Notes: generated by a model not told the origin, from the sequence alone. A DNA stretch of 64,000 nucleotides from Doryteuthis pealeii (GCA_023376005.1 CM042180.1:49790008-49854007), one strand, 5' to 3'; positions 10,341-21,195 are shown, counted from the stretch's first letter. Program-made: numbers and translations.

Positions 10341-10640
10341 ACTAGAAACGGCCAACCGGCATCGCCAGGGTAGAGGGGGGTTAAAAGTTAGTCCCGCGGA
10401 TCCATTATTACTTTATCCTGAGTTGGATCTTCGTCGGATGCCCCATTAAAATCTCTATGTAAAAAAAGATCTTGCATTGATCCAGCCACTCTGAAAATAA
10501 ACGTTAATGTCTACTATTTAAAATATTTCATTTTTTTTTCTTAATCCTTTTCACAAATAATTATTAATTAAATTTTTATTAGTTTTGCTTAAAAACGAAA
10601 CCCTGGTGATATTTAATGAGTATATATATTTACTTTGTCG
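10341..10640 (-). mobile_element. Helitron-like 3' end
   Basis: In complement the segment ends with a hairpin (CTACCC...GGTTGG, inner GGC/GCC) then CCGTTT and CTAG before T at 10341. That is the hairpin-CTRR-T layout of Helitron 3' termini. A close relative in the same orientation is at 53611-53840. The insertion is missing from the mirrored arm at about 54640. Confidence 0.65.
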
Positions 10641-11640
10641 TCAATTGTTTTATTTTCGAAGTTTCATCCGGACATACAGATTCACACAACTGCCTTATAT
10701 ATAAGTTATTCAACACCTTAAAACACATTCATCAAAATTTTCACCGAAAATACACGCACACTACATAAAGAAAAAAACAAACAAAACCTTCAAATAATTG
10801 AAGCTTTATATATCAAACAAAAAAAACCTACCTTAAACAAAATAAACTTTGAATCAAGTCAACATATTCTCTTCAATTAAAATGTTGCATGTATCTATTA
10901 ATTATTAATTAAATGATTATTTGAATATTTTCCACAATATAAACTCGTAATCATTTATTTATTTATAAAATTTAGCTAACTTCTTTTGAAAAAAAACAAA
11001 ACTCAGATATTCTTCAATCGCCAAACATGGAGCAAACACGGTCCCCACAGGTCCTATCTAGGGAATTAAATAAAAAAAAATGTTTTTATAAAAATTAGTA
11101 TCCATTAACAATGAATTTATTTAAAAACTTTATCGTCATTAAATAACCCACTGTGGTTGATATGCCGTAAAACAAAACAAACCAAACCAAATAATAGCTA
11201 GAAGCTTCAATCTTTTGTACGATGAGTATTGTAATATTTCCAACGTGAACGTATTATTGGTTATTCTAATACTATAATGAATAAGTGTCACACAGCATCA
11301 AGATTTCAATTTAAATCTTAAGTCGCCTTAATTTATAATTGTCCACTGATGGCTAGAAAGTCACCAAGACATGCTCAACATGAGCATAAGAAGTAGAAAG
11401 GTCTCTTCATGTAATAGGGAATTGAATCCATCCAATCACAGATAGCGTCGAAAAAGTAGGCGCCCATCTCCAGAGACGATTAGATAGTTTTAAATTTTCC
11501 TCTCAAATAAAATGTTGCGTCTATCTATGAATTATTAATTGAATAATTATTCTGAATTTTCAACATATAAATTTTACACAAAGTCGTTGGTATTTATTTA
11601 GTTGAAAAAACTTTTTAGTTTTAGTTTTATATATATATAT
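10640..11640. other. AT-rich repeat mosaic, no gene
   Basis: The part 10690-10870 is shared with 22700-22870 (words AAAATACACGCACACTACAT and CTACCTTAAACAAAATAAAC). The parts at 10870-10990 and 10990-11560 match the right arm at about 54520-54620 and 51550-52190, but there they are separated by a 2.3-kb insertion. Confidence 0.6.
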
Positions 11641-11749
11641 ACGTTTTTAGCATCTAATCCTAGGGGTTACTTCATATCAATCAAAATTAGGTGACCTCAG
11701 TGAGACACAAAACTCCAGATATTAGAACAACTATTTAATTCTCTTTAAA

Positions 11750-12037
11750 TGAACTACACCACGTGCCAACAAAAATGAATTCCACCAATATATCACTTAA
11801 CACAAGTCATGTTTTCTGTTAATTCTATGCAGTGGTAAAACCACTCGAAAATTTTTGACCTCTAGAATGAATGGTCACATGACTTAAATTATGAAATCTT
11901 AATAAAATCGTAGCTGTCATCTCACCCCGGAGGTCACTACGTATCAATCAAAATTAGTTGATCACAGTTAGACACAAAACTTTTTGAATTCCATTTTTAT
12001 TTTTCAGAATCTGTTTCTTCTTCTTCTTCTTCTTCTT

Positions 12038-12068
<31 letters not shown>

Positions 12069-12071
12069 TTC

Positions 12072-12102
<31 letters not shown>

Positions 12103-12540
12103 CCCCATATCATGTGTGTTAACGAATTTTGATCGACACACGCGTTGAAAAACTACACTATTAAATTTCATCCATACCAAAGATATTTCTTGTAGGACTC
12201 AGGAACCTTCTCAAAATCGGGAACCCCCTCTAGGAACTTGGGAACATTCTCTTCGAACTCGGGAACATTCATGTCGTAATATATCACTTATATCACTTAA
12301 AACAAGACATGTTTTCTTTTAATTCTAAGCAGTCGTAAAACAACTCGAAAATAAACTGTAAATGTAAATTCAAATTTTTGACTTCTAGAATCTATGGTCA
12401 CATGACTTAACAGTATGAAATCTTAATGAAATGATAGTTGTCATCTCACCCCGGGGGTCACTACGTATCAATCAAAATTAGTTGATCTTAGTTAGACACA
12501 AAACTTTTTGAATTCCATTTTTTTTCAGATTCTTCTTCTT
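11750..12540. repeat. Tandem direct duplication, two units of about 250 bp, each ending in TTC repeats
   Basis: Unit 1 (about 11775-12025) and unit 2 (about 12280-12540) share TATATCACTTA, GGTCACATGACTTAA, TCATCTCACCCC and GGTCACTACGTATCAATC, and each runs into TTTTTGAATTCCA and a TTC microsatellite. Between them lies a short minisatellite of GGGAACxTTCTC-type words (12190-12270), a word also found near 27125-27165 and 41960-42000. Confidence 0.8.
12010..12100. repeat. (TTC)n followed by (ATT)n
   Basis: A pure trinucleotide run of about 19 TTC units passes directly into ATT units. Confidence 0.95.
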
Positions 12541-12663
12541 CTTCTTCTTCTTCTTCTTCTTCTTCTTCTTTCTTCTCTTTTTCGCCGGTTTCATTCGCCG
12601 CACTTCTTCTTCCCCGCTTCTTCTTCTTCTTCTTCTTCTTCTCTTCTTCTCTTCTTCTTCTTC

Positions 12664-12709
<46 letters not shown>

Positions 12710-13275
12710 GCCGTTTCATTCGCCGCACTTCTTCTTCCCGCTCTTTTTCACCACACTTCTTCTCTTCTTCTTCTTCTTCTTCTTCTTTCTTTTCTTTCTT
12801 TCTTCGCCGGTTTCATTCGCCGCACTTCTTCTTCCCCCGCTCTTCTTCACCACACTTCTTCTTCTTCTTCTTCTTCTCTTCTTCTCTTCTTCTCTTCTTC
12901 TTCTTCTTCTTCGCCGGTTTTCCTTCTTCTTCTTCTCCGGTTTCCTTCTCTCTCTTCTTCTCTTCTTCTTTCTTCTTCTTCTTCCTTCTTCTTCTTCTTC
13001 TTCTTCTTCTTCTAGTATTAATAATAACATTATTATTATTAGGAGCAATAGTAATATTAGTATTATTATTATTATTAGTAGTAGTAATAGTAGTATTAGT
13101 TGTAAATAAATTAGTAATCGTAGCCTCTGTCTTATTAGCCTAATATCTTATCATTATTCTGATTATAATTTCGCATTAAGTCAGCTACAATGGCCGTTAC
13201 GACGACAAGAAAACATCCACTGAATTCGATTATTATTATTATTATTATTATATATTATTATTTATTATTTATTAT
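12528..13275. repeat. Compound TTC / ATT microsatellite, about 600 bp plus satellite runs
   Basis: Long TTC blocks, interrupted by the repeated word CGCCGGTTTCATTCGCCGCA, pass into ATT and AGT runs near 13015-13110. Another ATT run is at 13229-13275. The frame 12508-13143 encodes only Ser/Leu/Phe runs and is not a gene. The mirrored block is 48428-48802 and is shorter. Confidence 0.93.
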
Positions 13276-13439
13276 TGTAGTGTCGTGTGTTGTCTTCTTT
13301 GTACGGTGACCATTCAATGTGGACAGGCGAATCTAATCAGTTTCAGCCCGGCTGAATGTGTTCGTAAATTCGTCTTCGGTGCAGATTACAGTGATTTTCA
13401 GTTGAATACGAATGAGCTCAAAGCGGCAACGAATGTACG

Positions 13440-14620
13440 GCACGCGGAGAGCAACGGAGGGCAAGGACGAGCAAAGGAGAGCTAGGGAGAGTAAGGATGA
13501 GTAAGGAGAGCAAGGACAACAAGAAGAGAAAGTGAGAGCAATGAAGAACAAGGGAAGCAAGGAGAGCTAGAGAAAGAAAATAAAGAGCAAGGTGTAAGAG
13601 AGAGCTAGGAGAGCAAGGGAGAGCAAGGAGAACAAAAGAGAGCATGGCGAGTATGGTTTAACAGTGCAATAAGGAGCAAGGGAGAGCAAGGAAGGCAAAG
13701 GAGAGCTATGAGAGCAAGGAGGAGAGAAAGACAAAAGAAACAAGGAGAGCAAGGACAACAAGAAGAGAAAGTGAGAACAAGGAAGAACAAGGGAGAGCAA
13801 GGAGAGCTAGAGAGAGAAAAGAAGAGCAAGGGTGTAAGAGAGAGAGAGAGCTAGGAGAGCAAGGGAGAGTAAAGGAGAGCAAGGAGATCAAAAGAGAGCA
13901 TGGAGAGTAAGGTTTAACAGTGCAAGGGGAAGCAAGAGAAGCAAGGGCAAGGGAGACAAGGAGGCAAGGGAGAGCAAGGAGCAAGGGAGAGTAAGGTGAG
14001 CAAGGGAGAGCAAGGATGAGTAAGAAGAACAAGAGAGCAAGGAACAAGAAGAGAAAGTGAGAACAAGGGGAGAGCAAGGAGAGCTAGAGAGAGAAAAGAA
14101 GAGCAAGGTGTAAGAGAGAGAGAGAGCTGGAGAGCAAGGAGAGTAAAGAGAAGCAAGGAGATCAAAAGAGAGCAGGAGAGTAAAGTTTAACATGCAGGGG
14201 GGCAAGGGAGAGCAAGGAGCAAGGGAGCAAGGAGGCAAGGAGAAGCAATGGAGCAATGGAGAGTAAGGTGAGCAAGGGAGAGCAAGGATGAGTAAGAACA
14301 ACAAAGAGAGCAAGGACAACAAGAAGAGAAAGTGAGAACAAGGGAGAGCAAGGAGAGCTAGAGAGAGAAAAGAAGAGCAAGGTTGTAAGGGAGAGCTAGG
14401 AGAGAAAGGGAAAGTAAAGGAGAGCAAGAAGAACAAAAGAGAGTATGGAGAGTAAGGCTTGACAGTGCAAGGGGGAGCAAGGGAGAGCAATGGGGCAAGG
14501 GGGAGTAAGGAGGCAAGGGAAAACAAGAGAGAGCAAAGGAGAGCAAGGGAGAGCAAGGAGAGAAGGGAGAGTAAGGAGTGTAAAGGAGAGTAAGGTGAAC
14601 AAGGGAGAGCAAGGTTGAAA
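13440..14620. repeat. Degenerate AGCAAGG minisatellite, about 1.2 kb
   Basis: Imperfect units of about 9-11 bp (AGCAAGGGAG-like) are arranged in a higher-order block of about 230-300 bp marked by TTTAACAGTGCAA at about 13658, 13913 and 14188, with a related word at 14458. Purine-strand bias keeps several frames open on the minus strand, but they encode only Ser/Leu/Pro repeats. The mirrored array (47450-48140) is about 490 bp shorter. Confidence 0.92.
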
Positions 14621-14761
14621 GCAAACGCAATCCAAATAATTTCTCTGTGATTTCGTATAATTCAGCAAGGACAGGGGTCCCGTGATTGAGTTTAATGTCA
14701 TCCTGTCTAGGACTGAACATACTACAAAAAAGTCTGATCTGTCAGAGGTAAAAGTACACAC

Positions 14762-15075
14762 AACCAAGAGCTTGTAAGATGCGTTGTGTAATGGTTATCA
14801 TCGTAGGAAATGGACTCGTCGAACCGAGTTCAAATCCTGAACGAGGCTCTTTGCATTTCACACTGCTCTAATACCTTTTAAAAAGAAATGTAACCAACTA
14901 CTCTCCCTCCAGCTAAGGGTAAATAGTAAGGCAGACTGGGTTCTTTAACTTTGGCTGGGTAACCAGTTTAGGAGAAGAAAAACTCAACACCCGTGAGGTT
15001 CGGCTTGTGGGTCGGCCCTCATAAAAATGTCCTTGTGTTACGCTCTCATAAGTGGGATGAGAAGCAAATACCCAA
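14762..15075 (+). mobile_element. tRNA-derived SINE, present in both arms
   Basis: The tRNA-like head holds GTGTAATGGTTATCAT and CGAGTTCAAATCC as A- and B-box-like words, followed by the family body (CTCCCTCCAGCTAAGGGTAA, CAGACTGGG) and end. The mirrored copy is at about 47000-47310. Its sharing shows it inserted before the arms separated, unlike 9741-10030. Confidence 0.88.
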
Positions 15076-15960
15076 GTAACAGGGGCTATTTTGACACAAA
15101 TCTAACTCAGATTTTCATACCTTAATCATTAATAAATAAGATTTATTCTATGTATTAATGATTTTGAGAATAAATTAAGTACTCTTAGATAAACTTAAAC
15201 AATTCTTGATGGTATTGTGACGTAAGCAGTCGGTACATAATTCATAGGTAGTTTATGAAATATGTACGTACTGTATTTTGATTATTTTTGTATGAGGATC
15301 GTTTGCGGTTACGTGCTCAAATTTTGAGTGTATTTATTCTATGTTATGGCGATTTTGGGTAATGTGACGTAAGCAGTGACGTAGTTTCGGTTACAGAAAA
15401 ATAGAGACCTAATCTCCATTATCAATAGATGAGGGCGTTCATAGTTTTCACGAGGGATTTGTACAAAAATGGACGTAATCGCTTTCTACGATGTCATTTT
15501 CTGAAATTTGGAGACCCCAACCGCGAATTAAATAGAAATGAAATAAAAGTTTAAAAAATATAAAGATACAGCAGAAACTGAAAAAAAAACAACGTAGAAA
15601 ACACACAAAAAGCATAATAAATGAGCTGTGTTGAGGCAAATCTAACTGGGATTTTCCTAGATTTATTCTATGTATTAATGATTTTGAGAATAAATTTATA
15701 GGGATTGGCCCCTATATTTTTACGGCATGTGGAATTGACCAAATTAAAATAATTAAGTTTTCTTAAATAACTAGTTTTATGAGTTTAGAATTAGGTAAAC
15801 AAAAGATAATCGAATAAATATTAGTTTAGAAATATTTTAGCAACAATAGAAACAATGGTCTAAATTCCATTGAAAATATGTACACCATTGGAATGTTACA
15901 AAATCATCCGATATTTACGTCATTAGAAAACAGCTGATATTTGAAAATTCCAATATTAAA
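15076..15960. repeat. Helitron-family repeat copies
   Basis: These hold family words GTTTCGGTTACAGA, TCTCCATTATCAATAGATGA, CACGAGGGATTTGTAC and ATTCTATGTATTAATGAT. The order and partial ends suggest at least two nested copies. No coding capacity. Confidence 0.65.
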
Positions 15961-16460
15961 TTTAACTTAATGATCACGTAGACAATGACAAAAGAAAACT
16001 ATAAAAAGGCCCATAGAGCTGAAAAACTACAGTGGGGAGCTTATGCTCTTCCCGACTCGACAGAGTTGGAGCTGATGCTCCTAACTCGACAGTGGGAACG
16101 GACGCTCTTCCCAACTCGACACAATGGGGAGAAGACGCTGTCCGAAAACATAAAATATGACTCAACAGGTCCGTCTACTTTTTCGTTTCATATTTTCTCT
16201 CTCTCCTACTCAATACGACACACGTTTCAATCACATACATTGTTTTATCAAAACTACTACAACGTTGCCATATCCAATCACACAAATATAAACAATACAT
16301 GAGCACTTTACAAACACAACTATATACAGACACATACAGTCTGCAACACCGCTGAAAGAACAAAACTATACCAATTGTAAATTAATGTATATAAAGTTAT
16401 TTATTGTATAAATTTTATCTTCTTCTTTTGTTTTCTACGGAAACTACATTTCCGTAGTCT
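15960..16460. repeat. Interspersed element with internal ACTCGACA tandem repeat
   Basis: Around 16045-16140 a unit of about 35 bp containing CTCTTCCCGACTCGACAG is repeated about three times. Flanking parts (16180-16460) recur in reverse at 52183-52420. The same repeat therefore sits at non-corresponding places in the two arms and is a separate transposed family. The 105-codon frame over it has no domain. Confidence 0.65.
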
Positions 16461-17280
16461 CATACATTTAAATTGTGGGGATCAAAACTCGGAAATTCTT
16501 CAACTACACACTCACCAAGCAAATACGGTCTCTACAAATTAAATACTCATTGATAAACTTAACACGAATTCCTGAGAGTATTCATAAATTTCACAAGGGA
16601 TTTGTACAAAATCGAACTCGCATACTACTATGTCATTGTCTACAATTTGGAGACCCCAACCCCGAATTAAACAGGAATGAAATTAAAAATAGAAATAAAG
16701 AAAGTACCGCAGAGTTTGAAGAATAAAAATCAAAGAAACAAACAACATAGACAACACACAAAAAGATGAGGACAATAGTCCGAATAATCCAAATAATATT
16801 AACTCAAAAAAAGGGATTAAATGGGCTGTGTTAAAACAAATCTAACTTGGATTTTTATAGAGTCATCGTTAATAAAAAAAAATTCTATATATTAGTGTTA
16901 TTGATAAACTTAACACAATTCTTAGGGGTATTGTTACGTAAGCAGTAATTTCGGTTACACAACGGACAGACACTGAATCAGCCAATCTGTAAAGACAGAC
17001 AGCAAATCAAAGCCAATTTCTTTTTTATAAGAGGGTGTTCAAACTTTTCACGAGGGATTTGTACGAAAGTGATCGAAATAGCCCAACTTGATATCGAACC
17101 GGCTTACTGCGATGTCATTTTATACAATTTGGAGACTCCAAACCTCGAATTAAACAAGAATAAAATAAAAAATAAAGATACAAAAAATGCAAATAAGGTT
17201 GCAGAAGAAAAAATGAACAACGTACAAAACAAACAAGTGGAATAAATGAGCTGTGTTGGGACAAATCTAACACGGACTTA
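16460..17280. repeat. Helitron-family repeat copies
   Basis: At least two copies carry ATTTGGAGACCCCAACC, CACGAGGGATTTGTAC, AATTTCGGTTACA and ACAGACAGCAAATCAAAG. The mirrored region is 45120-45760, with local rearrangement. Confidence 0.65.
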
Positions 17281-17292
17281 TATAGTCAAACT

Positions 17293-17538
17293 CGCCCCGA
17301 GTTCAAATCCTGGACGTGGTAATTGCATTTCACTTAGCGCTAATACCCTTGAGAAAGGTATGAATCCTGCTCTCTCTCCAGCTATGGGTAAATAGTAGGG
17401 AAGTCTGGGCTCTTTAACCTTGGTTAGACAACCGGTCTAGGAGAAGGAAAACTCTGAATTCAAACCTGTTAAACTCGGCTTAAGAAATTGACCTTGTGTC
17501 GCACCCTGCTTGTGCGGAGGGGTTGGTAAATATATATA
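17293..17538 (+). mobile_element. 5'-truncated SINE, present in left arm only
   Basis: It starts inside the tRNA-like head (CGCCCCGAGTTCAAATCC), so the A box is missing. The body matches 9741-10030 in reverse. It is flanked by the 12-bp duplication TATAGTCAAACT at 17281-17292 and 17539-17550. The mirrored arm has one copy of that target at 43728-43739 and no SINE. Confidence 0.92.
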
Positions 17539-17540
17539 TA

Positions 17541-18628
17541 TAGTCAAACTTTAAAAATATTCTATGTATTCATGATTTTGAGAATAAATTAAATACTAAT
17601 TGATAAATTCCTATGAGTATTGTAAGGTAAGCAGTGACATAGTTTCGGTTACAGACAGACAGGCAGACACCGACTCTCCATTATGATAAGATGATATGCA
17701 CTTTTCTTCTTTCTTTTCTGTCTTTTCTGATTTCTTTTCTTTTCTTTCTTTCTTTCTTTCTTTTCTTTCTCTTTCTTTCTTTGTTTCTTTTTTCTTCTTT
17801 GTTTTTTTTTTTCTTCTTTCTTCTTTCTTCTTTTCTTCTTTCTTTTCTTTCTTTTTCTTTCTTTTCTTCTTTCTTTCTTTCTTTCCTTCTTTCTTTTCTT
17901 TCCTTCTTTTTCTTTCTTTCTTCTTTTCATTCTTTCTTTCTTTTCTTCTCTTTCTTTCTTTCTTTCTTTCTTTTCTTTCTTCTTCTTTCTTTCTTTCTTT
18001 CTTTTCTTTCTTTGTTTCTTCTTTCTTTTCTTTCTTTCTTTTCTTCTTCTCCTTTCTTTTCTTTTCTTTCTTTCTTTTCTTTCTTTCTTTTTCTTTTCTT
18101 TTCTTTCTTTCTTTTTTTTTCTTCCTTTCTTTCTTCTTTCCTTTCTTTTTTCTTTCTTTCTGTCTGTCATTCTTTCTTTCTTGCTTTCTTCTTCTTTCTT
18201 TCTTTCCTTTCTTTTTTCTTTTCTTTCTTTCTTTTCTTTTCTTCTTTCTTCTTTCTTTCTTTTTCTTTCTGTCTTCTTTTCTTTCTCTTCTTTTCTTTTC
18301 TTTCTTTATTTATAAAAGTTTCCATCTTTTTACGAGGATTTGTACAAAAATGAACATAATCGCATGACAGCAGTTCGAACTCGCTCTCTACGAATGCATT
18401 GTTCTAAAATTTGAGATCCCAACCCGAATTAAATAGGAATGAAAATAAATAAAAAAAAACTGCAAAGGTTGTAGAAAAAAAACCAAAGAAAGAAAAAAAA
18501 ACAACGAAAAAAACACAGAAAAGGGGGAAGAAATAAATGAATGAATGAATAAATTAGTTCATGAATTATTCGGATAGATCCGAACGTCTGTAATCTCCTT
18601 TTAATATTAGTCGACAAGCCGACATGGA
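17541..18628. repeat. Helitron-family repeat split by a TTTC microsatellite
   Basis: The family words CATAGTTTCGGTTACAGACA and TCTCCATTATGATAAGATGA lie left of the microsatellite, and ACGAGGATTTGTACAAAAAT with AATTTGAGATCCCAACCC lies right of it. The tract therefore grew inside one element copy. Confidence 0.75.
17697..18310. repeat. (TTTC)n microsatellite, about 610 bp
   Basis: Imperfect TTTC/TTC repeats. Open frames on both strands encode Phe/Leu/Ser or Lys/Arg/Glu runs and are not genes. The mirrored tract (42637-43575) is about 330 bp longer. Confidence 0.95.
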
Positions 18629-18805
18629 TGCTGTCAGATAAGCTTGCGGTCGAAGGCAAATGTCGCCATGATGAATCTGACTCGGGCATTATACGTTGTG
18701 GTCAGAACGAATCCAGTAATGGCTTAGGCACAAATTTATGGACTTTGCCTTCCCATAATTCACCGTTTCACAAATGTCTGCCTTTTGTGTCTTTCATTAT
18801 TTCTC

Positions 18806-18845
<40 letters not shown>

Positions 18846-19115
18846 TTCGTTTCTTGCTGATTGTCTGACGGTAACATTCGCCATCTTGGCTTTCTGATTT
18901 CTTGTGATATTATGGCGACGTTTAAACCGGATTCTTTTTATGAGATTTTACATAAATGTATATTTATCGTGAATCTTATTTATCATCCTATCTGAAATAG
19001 AGATAACTTCCTTATCTTTCAATCAATCTTTCGTAGACACATTCTCTCTTTTCAGGTTAATAATTCACACCTTCTCAGTTTATCAACCTAGTCTAGTATA
19101 TATTATATATACATT

Positions 19116-19187
<72 letters not shown>

Positions 19188-19416
19188 TGTAAACACGGTT
19201 TGTTTGGAATGGCTTTTTGCCGATAATTGTTGGGAGAATAAGTGCTTAATTGGAGTCGTACCTAATTTTGAAAATTAATTAATTAATAATGAATTAGGCA
19301 GGAATACCTATTAAATGTATGGCTAAACAAATCGAGAAAAATCAATCTCTGTATGTACATTTCGGCCTATTAGGCCTCATCAGCAGAGCTATAGATCGGA
19401 AGACCGATATTCCCAA

Positions 19417-19450
<34 letters not shown>

Positions 19451-19454
19451 CTCT

Positions 19455-19494
<40 letters not shown>

Positions 19495-19495
19495 A
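18629..19495 (+). repeat. Left arm (B) of nested inverted repeat
   Basis: It starts GCTGTCAGATAAGCTTGCGG and matches the complement of 21196-21975, which ends in the same words next to the N. It includes a CT run (about 18812-18848), TA runs (about 19120-19187), and a hammerhead motif at 19347-19388, and ends in a CT run. Arm B starts where arm A ends. Confidence 0.92.
19347..19388 (-). ncRNA. Hammerhead ribozyme motif, family 1
   Basis: On the minus strand: stem I CTCTG, core CTGATGA (19377-19383), stem II GGCC-TAATA-GGCC, core GAAA (19360-19363), stem III made by self-complementary ATGTACAT, cleavage site after A at 19352, and stem I closing strand CAGAG. Every conserved core position of a type I hammerhead is present. 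The stem III is too short for a monomer loop, so dimer action is expected, as known for ribozymes of Penelope-like elements. The host element was not identified. Confidence 0.8.
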
Positions 19496-19511
19496 TGTAT
19501 ATATATATATC

Positions 19512-19829
19512 TATGAGGAAAAATGAGTAAAGAAAAGAAATGTAAATGGATAAAATGAATTTAATCGATATCACATTAATCGATATCACTTACACATGTG
19601 TTTCGGTCAGTTTATGTGTGTGAAAATATTTCGCACACATACAAGAATCGACCTTCATCAGAGTGAACATTTATTTTTCTGATGAAGGCCGATTCTTGTA
19701 TGTGTGCGAAATATTTTCACACACATAAACTGACCGAAACACATGTGTAAGTGATATCGATTAATGTGATATCGATTAAATTCATTTTATCCATTTACAT
19801 TTCTTTTTTTTACTCATTTTTCCTCATAT
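19512..19829. repeat. Palindrome, about 150-bp arms, 17-nt loop
   Basis: The arms 19512-19661 and 19679-19829 are near-perfect reverse complements. The loop 19662-19678 begins right after the ribozyme core on the left arm. The far end carries CCTCATATTGTCGGATT, a word nearly repeated beside the palindrome at 44085-44264 (CCTCATACTGTCGGATT), so both come from one element class. Confidence 0.93.
19586..19666 (-). ncRNA. Hammerhead ribozyme motif, family 2, long stem II
   Basis: On the minus strand: stem I TCACT (19662-19666), CTGATGA (19655-19661), an extra A, stem II GGTC/GACC enclosing an inner TGTGTG/CACACA hairpin, GAAA (19601-19604), stem III self-complementary ACACATGTGT, U-A cleavage site, and AGTGA (19586-19590) closing stem I. 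The extra A after the core may lower activity. The opposite palindrome arm repeats core and stem II but lacks the stem I partner. Confidence 0.68.
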
Positions 19830-19990
19830 TGTCGGATTCAATTCCTTTTGCATTTTTACTTATATATATATATATAAGTAAATATATATATATATATATA
19901 GTATAATATAATATATATATATATATAAATAATATAATATAATATAATAAATATGTAAAGGTTTTACATATCTATTTATTAGGTGACAAA

Positions 19991-20044
19991 GGAACATTCA
20001 CGAGTATATTGGTTTCATGCGATGCAATCATCAGGTGAAACATC
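19991..20044 (-). ncRNA. Hammerhead-like motif, family 3, damaged stem III
   Basis: On the minus strand: stem I TTCAC/GTGAA, CTGATGA at 20028-20034, stem II as in the next entry, GAAA at 20013-20016. The stem III strand that should be TGGT reads TACT, so this copy is probably less active than its mirror. Confidence 0.6.
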
Positions 20045-20091
20045 TTCACCTGATGATTGCATCGCATGAAACCAATATGGTCGTGAATGTT
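20039..20091 (+). ncRNA. Hammerhead ribozyme motif, family 3
   Basis: AACA, a TC bulge and TTCAC form the 5' side of stem I. CTGATGA is at 20050-20056, stem II is TGC-ATC-GCA inside a T-T pair, GAAA is at 20068-20071, and stem III is ACCA-ATA-TGGT. The U-C cleavage site lies between 20082 and 20083, then GTGAA-TGTT closes stem I. Core residues and all three helices are present. Confidence 0.75.
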
Positions 20092-20153
20092 CCTTTGTTA
20101 CCTAATAAATAGATATGTAAAACCTTTATATATTTATTTTATTATATTATATA

Positions 20154-20239
20154 ACATCTATATTTTATATTGAGCACTCTACCAATAATACTGCCTTTGG
20201 TACGCCATTCCAGCAAAAGCTGAAACAGTGACCATCTCA

Positions 20240-20276
<37 letters not shown>

Positions 20277-20676
20277 TGCCAACTCATTTAGTGTTGACTG
20301 GTTCTTAGTTGAGAGCAAGTCACACTCTTTTTACCACCTTAATATTTTAGAAACATTGTATATTCTGACCAATAAGCCTGCTCTTTGTAAACAAAGAGAC
20401 GGCTTACTCGGTTTGAATATTATTAATCTATAAGGTCTTCTCTCCCTCCCTCTTTTAGGCGAAAAGAAAAGAAATTGTTCTTTCTTGTATTTTATTTTCC
20501 TACTCTCCCATTCACCTCTTTATTTATAATCCTCGATATTTAGCTCTGTTTTTATTTTCCTTTTCCCCCCCCTTCTATTGTAAAATACAATTTTTTCTCT
20601 CCATACAATGAATCTTTTAGGAGGTAGTTTTAAAGCACTAATAAAATTCTGTACCACCAAAAAAATATTATCAAAA

Positions 20677-20746
<70 letters not shown>

Positions 20747-21190
20747 CTGTGTAAGGCATCTAAAGGACTGGTAATCAGGGATGATTCCACCTGGGATCCT
20801 CAAAATCTCACTGTATAACCATACTGTATGCTCCTGTAGGTGCAAACATATATTCATACAAGGATTTTTATGAATCCCTAAAGAGAGCTCGATGTATAAT
20901 AATCAATAAATTAGATTATATACATAGCAATATTTAACTTTCGAAGAAAGAAAAGATCTAGCAAACCATCATTCCGTAATAAATTTATTTCGACCAAAAG
21001 CTCAATTATCATAAAAAATATTTATCTTATTTTGTTTTTGGAGAATGTCAGCTGAATAGGAAATTGTTTATACTTTGTATCTCTTTGTTAAATTAGAATT
21101 TCATCCATATACTTGCTGTCTGGCCTAATTTTTCTGGTGAAACTGTCTTTAGGTGAATCCTTTCATTTTGTGATATCCGTCTGAAAAGGT
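20154..21190. other. Unassigned stretch with TA and GT runs
   Basis: TA runs at about 20244-20272 and 20681-20718, and a GT run at 20719-20745. A segment near 20940-21000 resembles the complement of 22030-22080 (ATTACGGAA...GGTTTG words). No gene or RNA is recognised, and the frame at 20520-20759 is antisense microsatellite. Confidence 0.55.
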
Positions 21191-21195
21191 TAGCC

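Larger units (their letters stand above)
1..18634 (+). repeat. Left arm (A) of a window-scale inverted repeat
   Basis: This stretch recurs in reverse complement at 42303-64000. Matching landmarks include the RNase H fragment (1271-1790 against 62870-63395), the LTR element (4204-4936 against 59737-60466), the 29-bp minisatellite (6060-7870 against 56700-57935), the AGCAAGG minisatellite (13440-14620 against 47450-48140) and the TTTC microsatellite (17697-18310 against 42637-43575). Similarity stops at about 18634, within a sequence reading GACATGGATGCTGTC. Unique regions look about 90-97% alike by eye, with many indels, so the arms are diverged. It could be a real palindrome or two haplotypes joined in opposite orientation. 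Confidence 0.93.
19927..20153. repeat. Palindrome, about 110-bp arms, 5-nt loop
   Basis: The arms are about 19927-20039 and 20045-20153, with loop ACATC-like sequence at 20040-20044. The arms differ at a few sites (for example AGTATATT against CAATATGG-side bases). Both arms carry ribozyme cores that face away from the centre. TA-rich DNA lies on both sides. Confidence 0.93.

Noticed and set aside
12508..13143. 211-codon open frame
   Set aside because: Encodes only Ser/Leu/Phe/Ile runs from TTC and ATT microsatellites; the mirrored arm keeps neither length nor sequence.
13888..14720. Overlapping frames of 120-222 codons (Leu/Ser/Pro)
   Set aside because: Minisatellite translation without domain, with frame lengths differing between arms.
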